DNA from: Chloroflexota bacterium | GTDB taxonomy: Bacteria; Chloroflexota; Dehalococcoidia; GIF9; UBA5629 | DNA: 7,178 nt | Direction of reading: 5' to 3' | NCBI GenBank assembly: GCA_026389655.1 | Contig: JAPLHL010000456.1 | Span: 1 to 7,178, forward strand | In this document: positions 1-6,141 of the stretch, one piece after another | Position numbering within the stretch: the first letter of the stretch is position 1 | Layout of the letters: each line of letters opens with the position of its first letter | Notes under the pieces: generated by a model | Told to the model about the DNA's origin: nothing | Databases searched by the model: none | The model's input: only the letters and a program-made list of their open reading frames with translations | Made by a program: the position numbers and the translations under genes

Positions 1-2
1 GT

Positions 3-221
3 GTAATTACAGATATTGGTATGGTAGGATGTGGGGCGTTTGATGTAATGGCCTTAGATTCCTTTCGCTACCCTGCGGTCCGTGTGAAATCTTCTGATGG
101 AAATCCAATTGCTACGATTGATGACCTGCAGAGAGGGATAGTCAAGGAAGTGAACACTGCAGCTGCCAAACTAGGCATAAAGATTGGCATGACCGGTAGA
201 GAAGCACTTGATATGCTATGA
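3..221 (+). CDS. DUF1805 (YunC-like) protein, C-terminal part
   Basis: The frame is open from the left edge, so this is the last 72 residues of a gene that begins outside the window; the ATG at 21 is internal. The visible part reads MVGCGAFDVMAL, then a hydrophilic middle, then the ending LGIKIGMTGREALDML. A glycine-Cys-Gly-Ala-hydrophobic-Asp turn plus a terminal GIK(I/V)GM(T/S)GREAL is the signature I know from the small DUF1805 family, which includes Bacillus YunC. Family members are short (about 100 residues) and of unknown biochemical function, so I give no reaction. The gene ends with TGA at 219-221. No clear terminator follows; a tRNA-like scar starts about 80 bases downstream. Family call fairly secure; function unknown. 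Confidence 0.8.
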   Translation, partial: VITDIGMVGCGAFDVMALDSFRYPAVRVKSSDGNPIATIDDLQRGIVKEVNTAAAKLGIKIGMTGREALDML

Positions 222-300
222 CAATTAAATCTACAGCGGGAGCATCATGGGGAGTAGCAGCCCGTTGAAGCCTGATATCGGTTTGTATGTGTTGCAATAG

Positions 301-358
301 TGGCGACTGAGTGCTTACATACAGAGGATCACTGATTCAAATCCAGTATCGCCCACCA
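301..358 (+). pseudogene. Degenerate tRNA-like remnant (tRNA-Val-like 3' end)
   Basis: Bases 331-358 carry a tRNA 3' end: T-stem 331-335, loop TTCAAAT at 336-342, T-stem return CCAGT at 343-347, acceptor strand ATCGCCC at 348-354, discriminator A355 and encoded CCA at 356-358. From memory the block from about 325 resembles the 3' end of bacterial tRNA-Val genes that finish in CCCAGTATCGCCCACCA. It is not a working tRNA. The matching acceptor strand GGGCGAT is absent; TGGCGAC at 301-307 pairs at only five of seven places. Only about 23 bases lie between it and the T-arm, too few for D- and anticodon arms. The invariant G53-C61 pair is replaced by A335/C343. A TAC triplet (316-318) could be a relic of a valine anticodon, but no proper stem surrounds it. 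Likely a decayed tRNA or a recombination scar. Confidence 0.5.
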
Positions 359-366
359 TCCAATCA

Positions 367-381
367 GGCAATATCATTGCC
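367..381. repeat. Short perfect inverted repeat
   Basis: GGCAAT at 367-372 and ATTGCC at 376-381 form a perfect 6-bp inverted repeat around a 3-base loop. It lies between the tRNA-like remnant and the end of the cupin gene. No T-run follows on either strand, so it is a poor candidate for an intrinsic terminator. It could be a small protein-binding site or chance. The rest of 222-424 holds only the tRNA-like remnant and no credible ORF. Confidence 0.3.
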
Positions 382-424
382 AGTAATTAGCTACGATTTA
401 CACCAGCGGGTCTAAATTTCTTTA

Positions 425-769
425 TCATTCAAACATTTCTTGATCTAATTTAAAATTTGGCGTATGAACTAAAATCATTTTTACAATTTCACTAGAATTG
501 TTTTTATATTTGAATTTTTCACCTTTTTTTATTACACATAAATCACCATGTGATAAAACATATTCTTTATCGTTTATGATGAAATTAATTTCTCCTGCAA
601 TTATGTAGTAATATTTATTTGATCTTTTTGACCAAGATAATTTGTGACTGATTTGCGGAAGAACAGAAATTGTTGCAAATGAGGAATTCTCATCTAGTTT
701 TGCAGTATAATCTGTAATTTTTAATCCATCAAAATCAAATTGCTCTACTTCGTTTTCTTTAATAATCAT
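425..769 (-). CDS. Small cupin-domain protein, AT-rich
   Basis: This encodes a 114-residue single-domain cupin-like protein. The core (about residues 35-103) alternates beta-strand stretches and turns as in small cupins: a YYYIIAGEINFIIND strand-turn-strand around residues 53-67, then HGDLCVIKKGEKFKYKN (74-90), which corresponds to cupin motif 2. Metal ligands are degraded. Motif 1 has His42 but no HxH, and motif 2 has Lys81 and Phe86 where Pro and His are usual, so a metal-dependent enzyme is unlikely; sugar or small-ligand binding or a structural role are possible. There is no signal peptide, so it should be cytoplasmic. Start ATG at 767-769 is supported by GAGG at 775-778, five bases upstream. 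The gene is strikingly AT-rich (below one third GC by eye), unlike the fucosidase beside it, which suggests transfer. It stands alone, tail-to-tail with the DUF1805 gene. Confidence 0.75.
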   Translation of the reverse strand: MIIKENEVEQFDFDGLKITDYTAKLDENSSFATISVLPQISHKLSWSKRSNKYYYIIAGEINFIINDKEYVLSHGDLCVIKKGEKFKYKNNSSEIVKMILVHTPNFKLDQEMFE

Positions 770-894
770 TTTATCCTCTTATAAGCAATTGTTGGAGCGT
801 TTGGATAACCCCTTTTCATTCAAAATAATCATGTTCCGGGCAACACCTGCCGCTCGTTTCCCACTGGTGCGCAACAACCGGTCACTGGGCGTAC

Positions 895-2169
895 CTATTT
901 TGCGGGTTTGAAATCGACGGCAATAACCGTTGCGTAATCGTCTAAGACGGAAGTTGGCGTCTCGATTATCAGGTCGCCCAGCGGATCTGTAAACCCTAAG
1001 CCCTCCATAATCTGGTCGTTTGCACCCAGGTGTTTTGAGTAATTCAGGTTCGTGCCTTTTCCTAAAATGCGCACCGATTCCACTTTATTCACGTGCACGT
1101 TCCGCAGGGTAACGGTCTCGTACGGCTTCATCAACAGGTGAAGGTAGATGGTGTTTCCTTTTCGCGTGGTCGGGCCGTAGAACTGGTAGGGCTCCAGCCC
1201 TGCACTTGTGCCCTTGACGCCTTCGCTGTTGAGGGACATCCAGCCGCCGATGGCGGACAGCCGTTCAGTGTGCTCAGACGGTAGTCTGCCGTCGCCCATC
1301 GGGCTTACGTTCAACAGGAAATGGCCGCCGCGTCCGGCCACTTCGCAAAGCGTGTGTATTAACTGTGTGGCCGACTTATATTGCTTATCGTCCTTGTTAT
1401 ATCCCCAGCTCGTGTTCATCGTCATGCAGGTTTCCCATGGACGGTCAGCGGGCTTGGGAGGTATGAACTGCTCCGGTGTGTCGAAATCGTTGTTCAGTGG
1501 CAGGCGGTCGTTGATGACTATACCGGGCTGCAGTGAACGGATCATATTTCCCAGTTCGACCGATTTCCACTGTTCAGGCGTGTGCTCCCAATACCCGTCG
1601 AACCAGATCAGGTCGATCTTGCCGTAGTTGCTGAGCACTTCCCTAACCTGGCCGAACAGGAAATCAAGGTAACGCTGCCATTGCTGCGGCTCCGGCTGGG
1701 GCCCGCCGCCGAAATAATGGTAAGGCTTGTCGGCATCGGTGAAAGCGGGGTAGTCAGGATGGTGCCAGTCTGGAAGCGTGAAATAGATCCCCACGCCCAT
1801 TCCTTCCGCCCGCACTGCATCGGTGAATTGGCGTACGACATCTTTCCCGTAAGGTGAGTGCATGATGGAGAAGTCCGACAGTTTGGTATCGTACATTGCA
1901 TAGCCGTCGTGGTGCTTGGCCGTGATGACGGCGTATTGTGCCCCGGCGTCCCGTAGCGTTCGCGCCAGTGCGCGGGCGTCCCATTTCTTGGGATTGAAGG
2001 TGGCTGCACTGGAATGGTACTGCTCTACGGGAACGTCCTGGGCCAGCGGAAACATCGGTACTTTGCCGGTCAGCGGCCAGGATATCTCAACGCCCTGCTG
2101 CGAGATGTGCGACCAGTGCACAAATATGCCGAAGCGCGCATCCTTCCAGTTGTTAAAATCCGGATTCAT
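895..2169 (-). CDS. GH29 alpha-L-fucosidase, apparently cytoplasmic
   Basis: The 424-residue product is a glycoside hydrolase family 29 alpha-L-fucosidase, which releases terminal L-fucose from glycans with retention of configuration. Family landmarks appear in order: ARFGIFVHWS (11-20), AKHHDGYAMYD (84-94, the paired histidines of the fucose pocket), IYFTLPDWHHPDY (128-140), IDLIWFDGYWE (185-195), NDRLP (220-224), PWETCMTMNTSWGY (244-257) and GGHFLLNVSPMGDG (281-294). Asp191 in WFDG is the expected nucleophile; Glu246 in PWETC is my best candidate acid/base. The C-terminal 110 residues match the usual beta-sandwich. The start is firm: AGGAGG at 2175-2180 sits five bases before the ATG. The protein enters the catalytic barrel almost at once and has no signal peptide, so it should act on imported oligosaccharides. 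No transporter, fucose kinase or aldolase gene is visible nearby. Confidence 0.93.
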   Translation of the reverse strand: MNPDFNNWKDARFGIFVHWSHISQQGVEISWPLTGKVPMFPLAQDVPVEQYHSSAATFNPKKWDARALARTLRDAGAQYAVITAKHHDGYAMYDTKLSDFSIMHSPYGKDVVRQFTDAVRAEGMGVGIYFTLPDWHHPDYPAFTDADKPYHYFGGGPQPEPQQWQRYLDFLFGQVREVLSNYGKIDLIWFDGYWEHTPEQWKSVELGNMIRSLQPGIVINDRLPLNNDFDTPEQFIPPKPADRPWETCMTMNTSWGYNKDDKQYKSATQLIHTLCEVAGRGGHFLLNVSPMGDGRLPSEHTERLSAIGGWMSLNSEGVKGTSAGLEPYQFYGPTTRKGNTIYLHLLMKPYETVTLRNVHVNKVESVRILGKGTNLNYSKHLGANDQIMEGLGFTDPLGDLIIETPTSVLDDYATVIAVDFKPAK

Positions 2170-2174
2170 CTTAG

Positions 2175-2180
2175 CCTCCT
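2175..2180 (-). promoter_or_regulatory. Strong Shine-Dalgarno site of the fucosidase
   Basis: On the minus strand this reads AGGAGG, a full anti-16S match, five bases before the ATG at 2169. It fixes the start and rules out an upstream extension that could have held a signal peptide. Confidence 0.8.
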
Positions 2181-2229
2181 ACTATGTATTTTCACAGGAC
2201 CCGCTATGACTATTATTGTGCTAACGACA

Positions 2230-2252
2230 AACAAGGATTGGTTTCCTTTGTT
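2230..2252 (-). terminator. Possible weak hairpin after the Cache lipoprotein gene
   Basis: AACAAGGA at 2230-2237 can pair with TCCTTTGTT at 2244-2252 around a 6-base loop, with one bulged base. It lies about 20 bases past the stop of the lipoprotein gene, and its minus-strand 3' arm runs into a T-rich stretch. The stem is AT-rich and the T-tract broken, so any termination would be weak. It may partly separate lipoprotein and fucosidase transcription. Confidence 0.25.
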
Positions 2253-2271
2253 CCGAGTTTCATAATGACCC

Positions 2272-3111
2272 TCACTCTCCCAATTCCGCGATTGATACCA
2301 GCCTCCACTCGGTGCTGTGCAACCCAACGGTGGTCCAGAAGGCTGTCTTTTTTATGGGATTTCCTGTGGTATCGTCGATAAAAGTGTAATCAGCCAAACC
2401 CGTCTTCTGGGCGACCATCTTCTCACCCATCGCCACCAGTTCGGGGTAATCCTTGTAACGCGGGTCCGTCAGCAGGTTCTTGCCGGTCTCTTTGCCGTTG
2501 GAACAGTAAATAGTCAGCCCGTCGGTCTGTGCGACATTTACTTTAATGGCCCTTACCTCTGCAGCTGGAGCAATGGTCCCTCCCAGCAGGCCTTCGGGTT
2601 TAAACAGGGCGCTGACCGAGCCCAGCAACTCACCCTTCTCCGTTACGACCGGCCAGACCAGTACTACAACATCGATCCCCTCCACTGCCCTGAAGACACT
2701 GCTCAGCATCGGTTTCTTATTTTCACTAAACCCTGCAAAGAACTTTTTCGAGGCCTCTGTAGTGGCAGTCTCCGTCCCTTCATAATGGCGGTATTCCTCG
2801 GGCGCCACGGTAATCATCTTTCCCTGAGGATTCGCTGTTGAGCAGTCGACCAGGTAGGGATACTTCTTGCAAAGCCCGCTCAGTATCACCCGCGTCTCTT
2901 CGCCCTGCAGTCCGCTTTTTGCGATTTTTTTCGCAGCCTCGGATACGGCATTGTTGAGGTTAGCCATCTTGGACTGAATTATCACCTGCATGTTTTCAGT
3001 GGCCGATTTCAGTTCCCGCTCATTTTTCACGGGTCCGACGCAACCGGATGTAATCACAATTAATGCAGCAGATAATATGGCAGCAATCAATGGGGACCAA
3101 GTTTTTTTCAT
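2272..3111 (-). CDS. Cache-domain sensor lipoprotein
   Basis: From ATG 3111 the product has 279 residues. It begins MKKTW, followed by a hydrophobic stretch and VITSGC, a lipobox-like site that would put a lipidated Cys at residue 24; it should be anchored outside the cytoplasmic membrane. A helical region (about 28-85) leads into a Cache (PAS-like extracellular sensor) domain. Around residues 133-178 is the typical beta sheet with a WPVVTEKGELLGSVSALF turn; near 197-275 a second part reads DGLTIYCSNGKETGKNLL and later AFWTTVGLHSTEWRLV, which resembles the second half of a double Cache domain. No kinase, methyl-accepting or cyclase domain follows, so it could only bind a ligand and pass it to a partner. 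An in-frame TTG at 3120 is an alternative start; GGAG at 3124-3127 is only 3 bases from TTG but 12 from ATG. I prefer ATG because of the signal peptide. Confidence 0.8.
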   Translation of the reverse strand: MKKTWSPLIAAILSAALIVITSGCVGPVKNERELKSATENMQVIIQSKMANLNNAVSEAAKKIAKSGLQGEETRVILSGLCKKYPYLVDCSTANPQGKMITVAPEEYRHYEGTETATTEASKKFFAGFSENKKPMLSSVFRAVEGIDVVVLVWPVVTEKGELLGSVSALFKPEGLLGGTIAPAAEVRAIKVNVAQTDGLTIYCSNGKETGKNLLTDPRYKDYPELVAMGEKMVAQKTGLADYTFIDDTTGNPIKKTAFWTTVGLHSTEWRLVSIAELGE

Positions 3112-3157
3112 GTCCGGCAACTACTCCATGATAAATATCTCGAATATAGCAGCTTAA

Positions 3158-3183
3158 CGCCCCTATGTTATCTTAAGGGGGCG
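3158..3183. repeat. GC-rich hairpin in the intergenic region
   Basis: CGCCCC at 3158-3163 pairs perfectly with GGGGCG at 3178-3183 around a 14-base loop. It lies upstream of the lipoprotein gene and downstream of the Ig-repeat gene, both on the minus strand. There is no T-run on the minus-strand downstream side, so it is not a standard terminator; a structured leader for the lipoprotein mRNA is possible. The rest of 3112-3310 shows no ORF I can support. Confidence 0.3.
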
Positions 3184-3310
3184 CTACAGGGCAACGCCTG
3201 CTCCAACCTCAGTCCTTGAGACCGATGTTGCGATGCATGAACACGTTTGGGGTGCTGTGCTAACACTGGATAATCGTTGAACTGATTCCAAGGACGAGCT
3301 CATTTAAATT

Positions 3311-5446
3311 TCATGGAGCAGGATTGACGGTGACAGTCACGGTGGAAGTAGCCGTGCCGGAATTGCCCTGGGCCGTAAGCGTGTACGTTGTGGTCTCCGA
3401 AAGCGATGATGTCGTGACACTGCCTATTAGGGGAACGGTGCCGATACCATTATCTATGTGAACAGAGTTTGCGTCCTCCACATTCCACTCCAGGGTTGTG
3501 GAATGCCCGGCTGTAATAGGTGATGATGCCGTAAATAAAGCGATTACCGGCGTTCCGGCAGCTATAACCGATACCGTAACCGATGCCGTAATAGTATTCG
3601 AACTGCCGATGGCAGTCAGTGTATAAGTCGTTTCTACGTTGGGTGTTACAGAGGCCGTCCCTTGCAGTGGAAGACTGTCGCCGACGCCGTGGTCGATAGT
3701 AACGGAGGTTGCGCCGCTGACGCTCCATTGCAGGGTCGCCTGATTGCCGGCTCGAATTGTGACCGGGCTGCTCGTGAAAGAGTTGATTGAGAGTGTGGAG
3801 GGCGGGGCTACGGTGACAATGACACTTGCCGTGGATGAGCCGGCAGTGCCGGTGGCAGTGAGAATGTAGGTAGTGTGCGTTGCCGGGGATACCTCTACAG
3901 TTCCGGATCGGAGGTCTACGGTCCCGATTCCCTGATCGATAGATACTGACGTAGCTCCGCTGACATTCCATCGCAGTTCGGTAGATTGCCCTTTTGTAAT
4001 AACTCCGGGGACGGCGTTGAAAGATGTGATTATCGGGGTCCCTGTAGGGACTATCGATATTGTGGCCGTTGACGTAACAGTGCTCCCGCCGCTGGAGGCG
4101 GTGAGAATGTAAGTGGTGTTATCCGAAGGAGATATGCTGAAAGTCCCGGTTGAATCTACTGTACCTATTCCCGGGTTGATGGAGACAGAGGTCGCCCCTG
4201 TCACAGTCCATTGTAGAGTCGAAGACTGCCCGGCAGTGATTGCAGACGGCGTTGCGGTGAAAGATCCTATTACAGGGGGCTTGGATAGGTACACGGCAAC
4301 GACGGCCGACGCACTGATCGAGCCGTAATCGTTTTTGGCCGTAAGGATATAAGTGGTGTTTTCTGATGGTGATACGGCTTTCGATCCACTCGGGTCCACT
4401 GGCCCGACATCGTGATTGATCGAAACAGATGTTGCCCCCGTCACTTCCCACTGCAGGAGAGAAGACTGACCAATGTTGATTGCTGCCGGTTTTGCCGAAA
4501 AAACTGATATTGCCGGGGGGGTTGCCCCTGCCATTGTGACTGTAGTGGATGCTTTCACGGAGCCAGCCCGTCCTCCGGCCGTGAGTGTATAGGTAGTATT
4601 CTCTGAAGGCGATATAGGTGCTGATCCGGACGCAGGAACTGTGCCGACCCCGTGGTCAATAGTTATATAGCTGGCCCCCGTAACATTCCACTGAAGGTTG
4701 GCTGTCTGCCCGGGATTGACAGCGGAGGGAGATGCGGTGAAAGCGGATATCACAGGGAGAGGGGGGACTACAACATTGACTGTCGCTGATCCGGTGATAG
4801 AGCCAATGCTATTTGTGGCTGCGAGCGTATAAGTGGTGTTCTCTGAGGGAGACACTTCTAATGACCCCGCGGCGGCTACCTTCCCGATATTTTGATCAAT
4901 GGATACGGTAGTGGCCCCTCCTGTGTTCCACTTTAGTGTGGATTTCTCCCCCGGGGCAACTGTGGTGGGACTCGCTGTGAAGGACAATATTGCCGGTTCC
5001 CCTGTGGAGAGCGCCGGAGCCCCCGATTTCTGCTCACTTAAACCCCAGCTTATACTTATTATCACCATAACGACACTAATGATAAGTATAAATATTAAGC
5101 CTATGGCGGCAATGGTCTTCTGTTTGCGTAATGCGGCGTGGGCTTTTTTTCTGGTCGGTTTATAGGGCCGGCCGTCTTTTTGAGCAGAGGTTTCCCCGCC
5201 GGTGTTTTGTTGAGAAGGCTGATTCAACCCGGTTTGCTGTCCGGATGTCTGCTGCTCTTCCCATACCAGCGTAGTGCCGCAGACTCCGCAAGCTGCCCGG
5301 CCGTAGGTTACTACGGAAGAACAATAGGGGCAATAATAAGGTTGTTGTTGAGGAGTCCACGTCAATGCAGCGCCGCAGTTATTGCACAAGTTCTGCCCCA
5401 AGGCGACCGGCGCCTTACATGTTGGGCAGTAATACGTCGACTGCAT
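3311..5446 (-). CDS. Membrane protein: two zinc ribbons, one TM helix, seven Ig-like repeats
   Basis: The product has 711 residues. Two similar zinc ribbons come first: Cys7, 10, 21, 24 and Cys39, 42, 53, 56, each CxxC-x10-CxxC with flanking YYCP and a closing aromatic, so they look like an internal duplication. A Gln/Gly-rich linker and a basic segment (TRKKAHAALRKQK, about 98-110) lead to one transmembrane helix at about 111-133. By the positive-inside rule the ribbons are cytoplasmic and everything after the helix is exported. The rest is seven tandem Ig-like repeats of 77-82 residues with the pattern FTASP...G...L.W.V.GA.SVSID.GIG.V...G...VSPS..TTYTLTA. They have a conserved Trp and no cysteines, as in bacterial adhesin-type Ig folds. 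Start: AGAGG at 5456-5460 lies 9 bases before ATG 5446, whereas an in-frame TTG at 5455 would touch it. Function unknown; surface adhesion, or linking an outer signal to a cytoplasmic partner, is inference. Confidence 0.85.
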   Translation of the reverse strand: MQSTYYCPTCKAPVALGQNLCNNCGAALTWTPQQQPYYCPYCSSVVTYGRAACGVCGTTLVWEEQQTSGQQTGLNQPSQQNTGGETSAQKDGRPYKPTRKKAHAALRKQKTIAAIGLIFILIISVVMVIISISWGLSEQKSGAPALSTGEPAILSFTASPTTVAPGEKSTLKWNTGGATTVSIDQNIGKVAAAGSLEVSPSENTTYTLAATNSIGSITGSATVNVVVPPLPVISAFTASPSAVNPGQTANLQWNVTGASYITIDHGVGTVPASGSAPISPSENTTYTLTAGGRAGSVKASTTVTMAGATPPAISVFSAKPAAINIGQSSLLQWEVTGATSVSINHDVGPVDPSGSKAVSPSENTTYILTAKNDYGSISASAVVAVYLSKPPVIGSFTATPSAITAGQSSTLQWTVTGATSVSINPGIGTVDSTGTFSISPSDNTTYILTASSGGSTVTSTATISIVPTGTPIITSFNAVPGVITKGQSTELRWNVSGATSVSIDQGIGTVDLRSGTVEVSPATHTTYILTATGTAGSSTASVIVTVAPPSTLSINSFTSSPVTIRAGNQATLQWSVSGATSVTIDHGVGDSLPLQGTASVTPNVETTYTLTAIGSSNTITASVTVSVIAAGTPVIALFTASSPITAGHSTTLEWNVEDANSVHIDNGIGTVPLIGSVTTSSLSETTTYTLTAQGNSGTATSTVTVTVNPAP
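3314..4999 (-). repeat. Seven-copy tandem repeat of about 240 bp coding for Ig-like domains
   Basis: The seven Ig-like domains are visible at DNA level as units of 234 to 249 bases. Approximate unit bounds in gene order are 4999-4766, 4765-4526, 4525-4283, 4282-4046, 4045-3806, 3805-3563 and 3562-3314. A recurrent sequence coding for (S)ENTTYTLTA recurs near 4830, 4590, 4350 and 4110. The middle units are most alike in protein sequence; the last, nearest the C-terminus, is the most divergent and has lost part of the SPS.NTTY segment. Such arrays can change copy number by recombination, but the units here have drifted enough that recent expansion is not obvious. Confidence 0.85.
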
Positions 5447-5455
5447 GTAGTTCAA

Positions 5456-5460
5456 CCTCT
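5456..5460 (-). promoter_or_regulatory. Ribosome binding site choosing ATG 5446
   Basis: The minus strand reads AGAGG here, 9 bases before the ATG at 5446 and directly against the in-frame TTG at 5455. The spacing favours the ATG, so the zinc-ribbon protein should begin MQSTYYCP. Confidence 0.6.
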
Positions 5461-5594
5461 AACACTTGGAAAACTTATATTCTTGCATATGCGGGAATAA
5501 AATGGACAGGTAAGAGTTACCATTCTCCATGGCTCCAGATGATTTCTAAAATACCATATCAGCGTAGCAGTCATCAACCAATATTTAAGTTGAT

Positions 5595-5622
5595 TTGTCG
5601 TACAGGATAAATTCTATATTAT
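5595..5622 (+). promoter_or_regulatory. Candidate sigma-70-type promoter for the small membrane protein
   Basis: TTGTCG at 5595-5600 and TATTAT at 5617-5622 are separated by 16 bases and match the -35 and -10 consensus at four and five of six places. They lie in an AT-rich stretch of the divergent gap 5447-5679, about 57 bases before the first ATG of the plus-strand ORF. AT-rich DNA gives such matches by chance, so confidence is modest. I saw no convincing promoter for the minus-strand gene in the same gap. Confidence 0.35.
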
Positions 5623-5679
5623 ATTTATCGATATTTCCATTGAATGACAAAATCCCCTTACTAAACATTTTATTAATAA

Positions 5680-5928
5680 ATGCGTTGTAACATATGTACA
5701 GAGTGGAACAACAAAATGATTAGAGTTATTTCATGGATAAGAATTATTAATGCCCGGGCAACAGGCCTGCTGGAAAAGGTTAATGTATTTGTGTTGGGCC
5801 TGCTGCGGGAAAGCTCTTTTGCCAACCTGTTCTGGACCCTGATACTCACAGGCTCTGTTGGCATGGCAATCCCCGTCATCTTCCTCAGCTATACCAGTAA
5901 TTTCTTTAAAGAACTTATCTATCGTTAG
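5680..5928 (+). CDS. Small hypothetical membrane protein
   Basis: This encodes up to 82 residues and is not a family I recognise. From about residue 49 it has one long hydrophobic stretch, LFWTLILTGSVGMAIPVIFLSYTSNFF, long enough for one membrane helix, preceded by a basic amphipathic part (RIINARATGLLEKVN) and ending KELIYR. The start is uncertain: ATG 5680 has no good Shine-Dalgarno, nor does the in-frame ATG at 5716, which would give a 70-residue form without the Cys-containing N-terminus. Codon choice from about residue 25 on (GGC, CTG, ACC, ATC) resembles the neighbouring genes, which supports real coding. It is preceded by a promoter-like sequence and followed by a hairpin at 5963, so it may be a single-gene transcript. 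A small membrane anchor or regulator is possible but unproven. Confidence 0.5.
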   Translation: MRCNICTEWNNKMIRVISWIRIINARATGLLEKVNVFVLGLLRESSFANLFWTLILTGSVGMAIPVIFLSYTSNFFKELIYR

Positions 5929-5962
5929 ATTTCCCGCGTTTCAATCAGTATCATCCCCGTCG

Positions 5963-5984
5963 AGGTCACTCCCGGTGGCCTTTA
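5963..5984 (+). terminator. Possible terminator hairpin after the small membrane protein
   Basis: AGGTCAC at 5963-5969 pairs with GTGGCCT at 5975-5981 around TCCCG, a 7-bp stem with one G-T wobble, followed by a short TTTA. It lies about 35 bases after the small ORF's stop. The T-run is short, so termination may be partial. Confidence 0.4.
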
Positions 5985-6046
5985 ATAGCTTACGTATGTT
6001 TTTAATCAAGCGTAGAATTTGACCGTAAGACTTATCCGGCAAGCGC

Positions 6047-6139
6047 GTGTCCTATCAAGAGCAGGAGGGCAATATTAAGGAACTATTGACAAGGCTGGAG
6101 CAGCAGTATAATCTTGATACAAATCGACGAGGTAAATAA
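6047..6139 (+). CDS. Possible 30-residue ORF just upstream of the binding protein
   Basis: A GTG at 6047 opens a 30-codon frame reading VSYQEQEGNIKELLTRLEQQ and then YNLDTNRRGK, ending with TAA at 6137-6139, two bases before the ATG of the solute-binding protein. The middle has the heptad-like charge pattern of an amphipathic helix. No good Shine-Dalgarno precedes the GTG, and the frame is closed by a stop about 20 bases further up, so it is either a very small protein, the last trace of a decayed gene, or chance. If translated, it would be coupled to the binding protein. The rest of 5929-6046 holds a hairpin and no other ORF I can support. Confidence 0.25.
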   Translation: MSYQEQEGNIKELLTRLEQQYNLDTNRRGK

Positions 6140-6141
6140 AG

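Noticed and set aside
249..258. GGGGAGTAGC resembling the opening of a yybP-ykoY (manganese) riboswitch
   Set aside because: The other conserved blocks I would expect downstream are not seen, and no plus-strand gene follows for it to control.
284..323. Inverted repeat TGTATGT/ACATACA (284-290 and 317-323) as a hairpin RNA
   Set aside because: The 26-base loop overlaps the tRNA-like remnant and no matching gene or T-run is present; could be chance.
838..850. 13-base motif shared with 3189-3201 (12 of 13 identical), possible dispersed intergenic repeat
   Set aside because: The similarity does not extend beyond the motif and only two copies were found, so chance is likely.
1208..1627. Plus-strand open frame inside the fucosidase gene
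   Set aside because: It is antisense to a clearly conserved GH29 enzyme and has no recognisable domain; a shadow frame.
2317..2841. 174-codon plus-strand open frame opposite the Cache lipoprotein
   Set aside because: No domain or ribosome site, and the opposite strand encodes a coherent lipoprotein.
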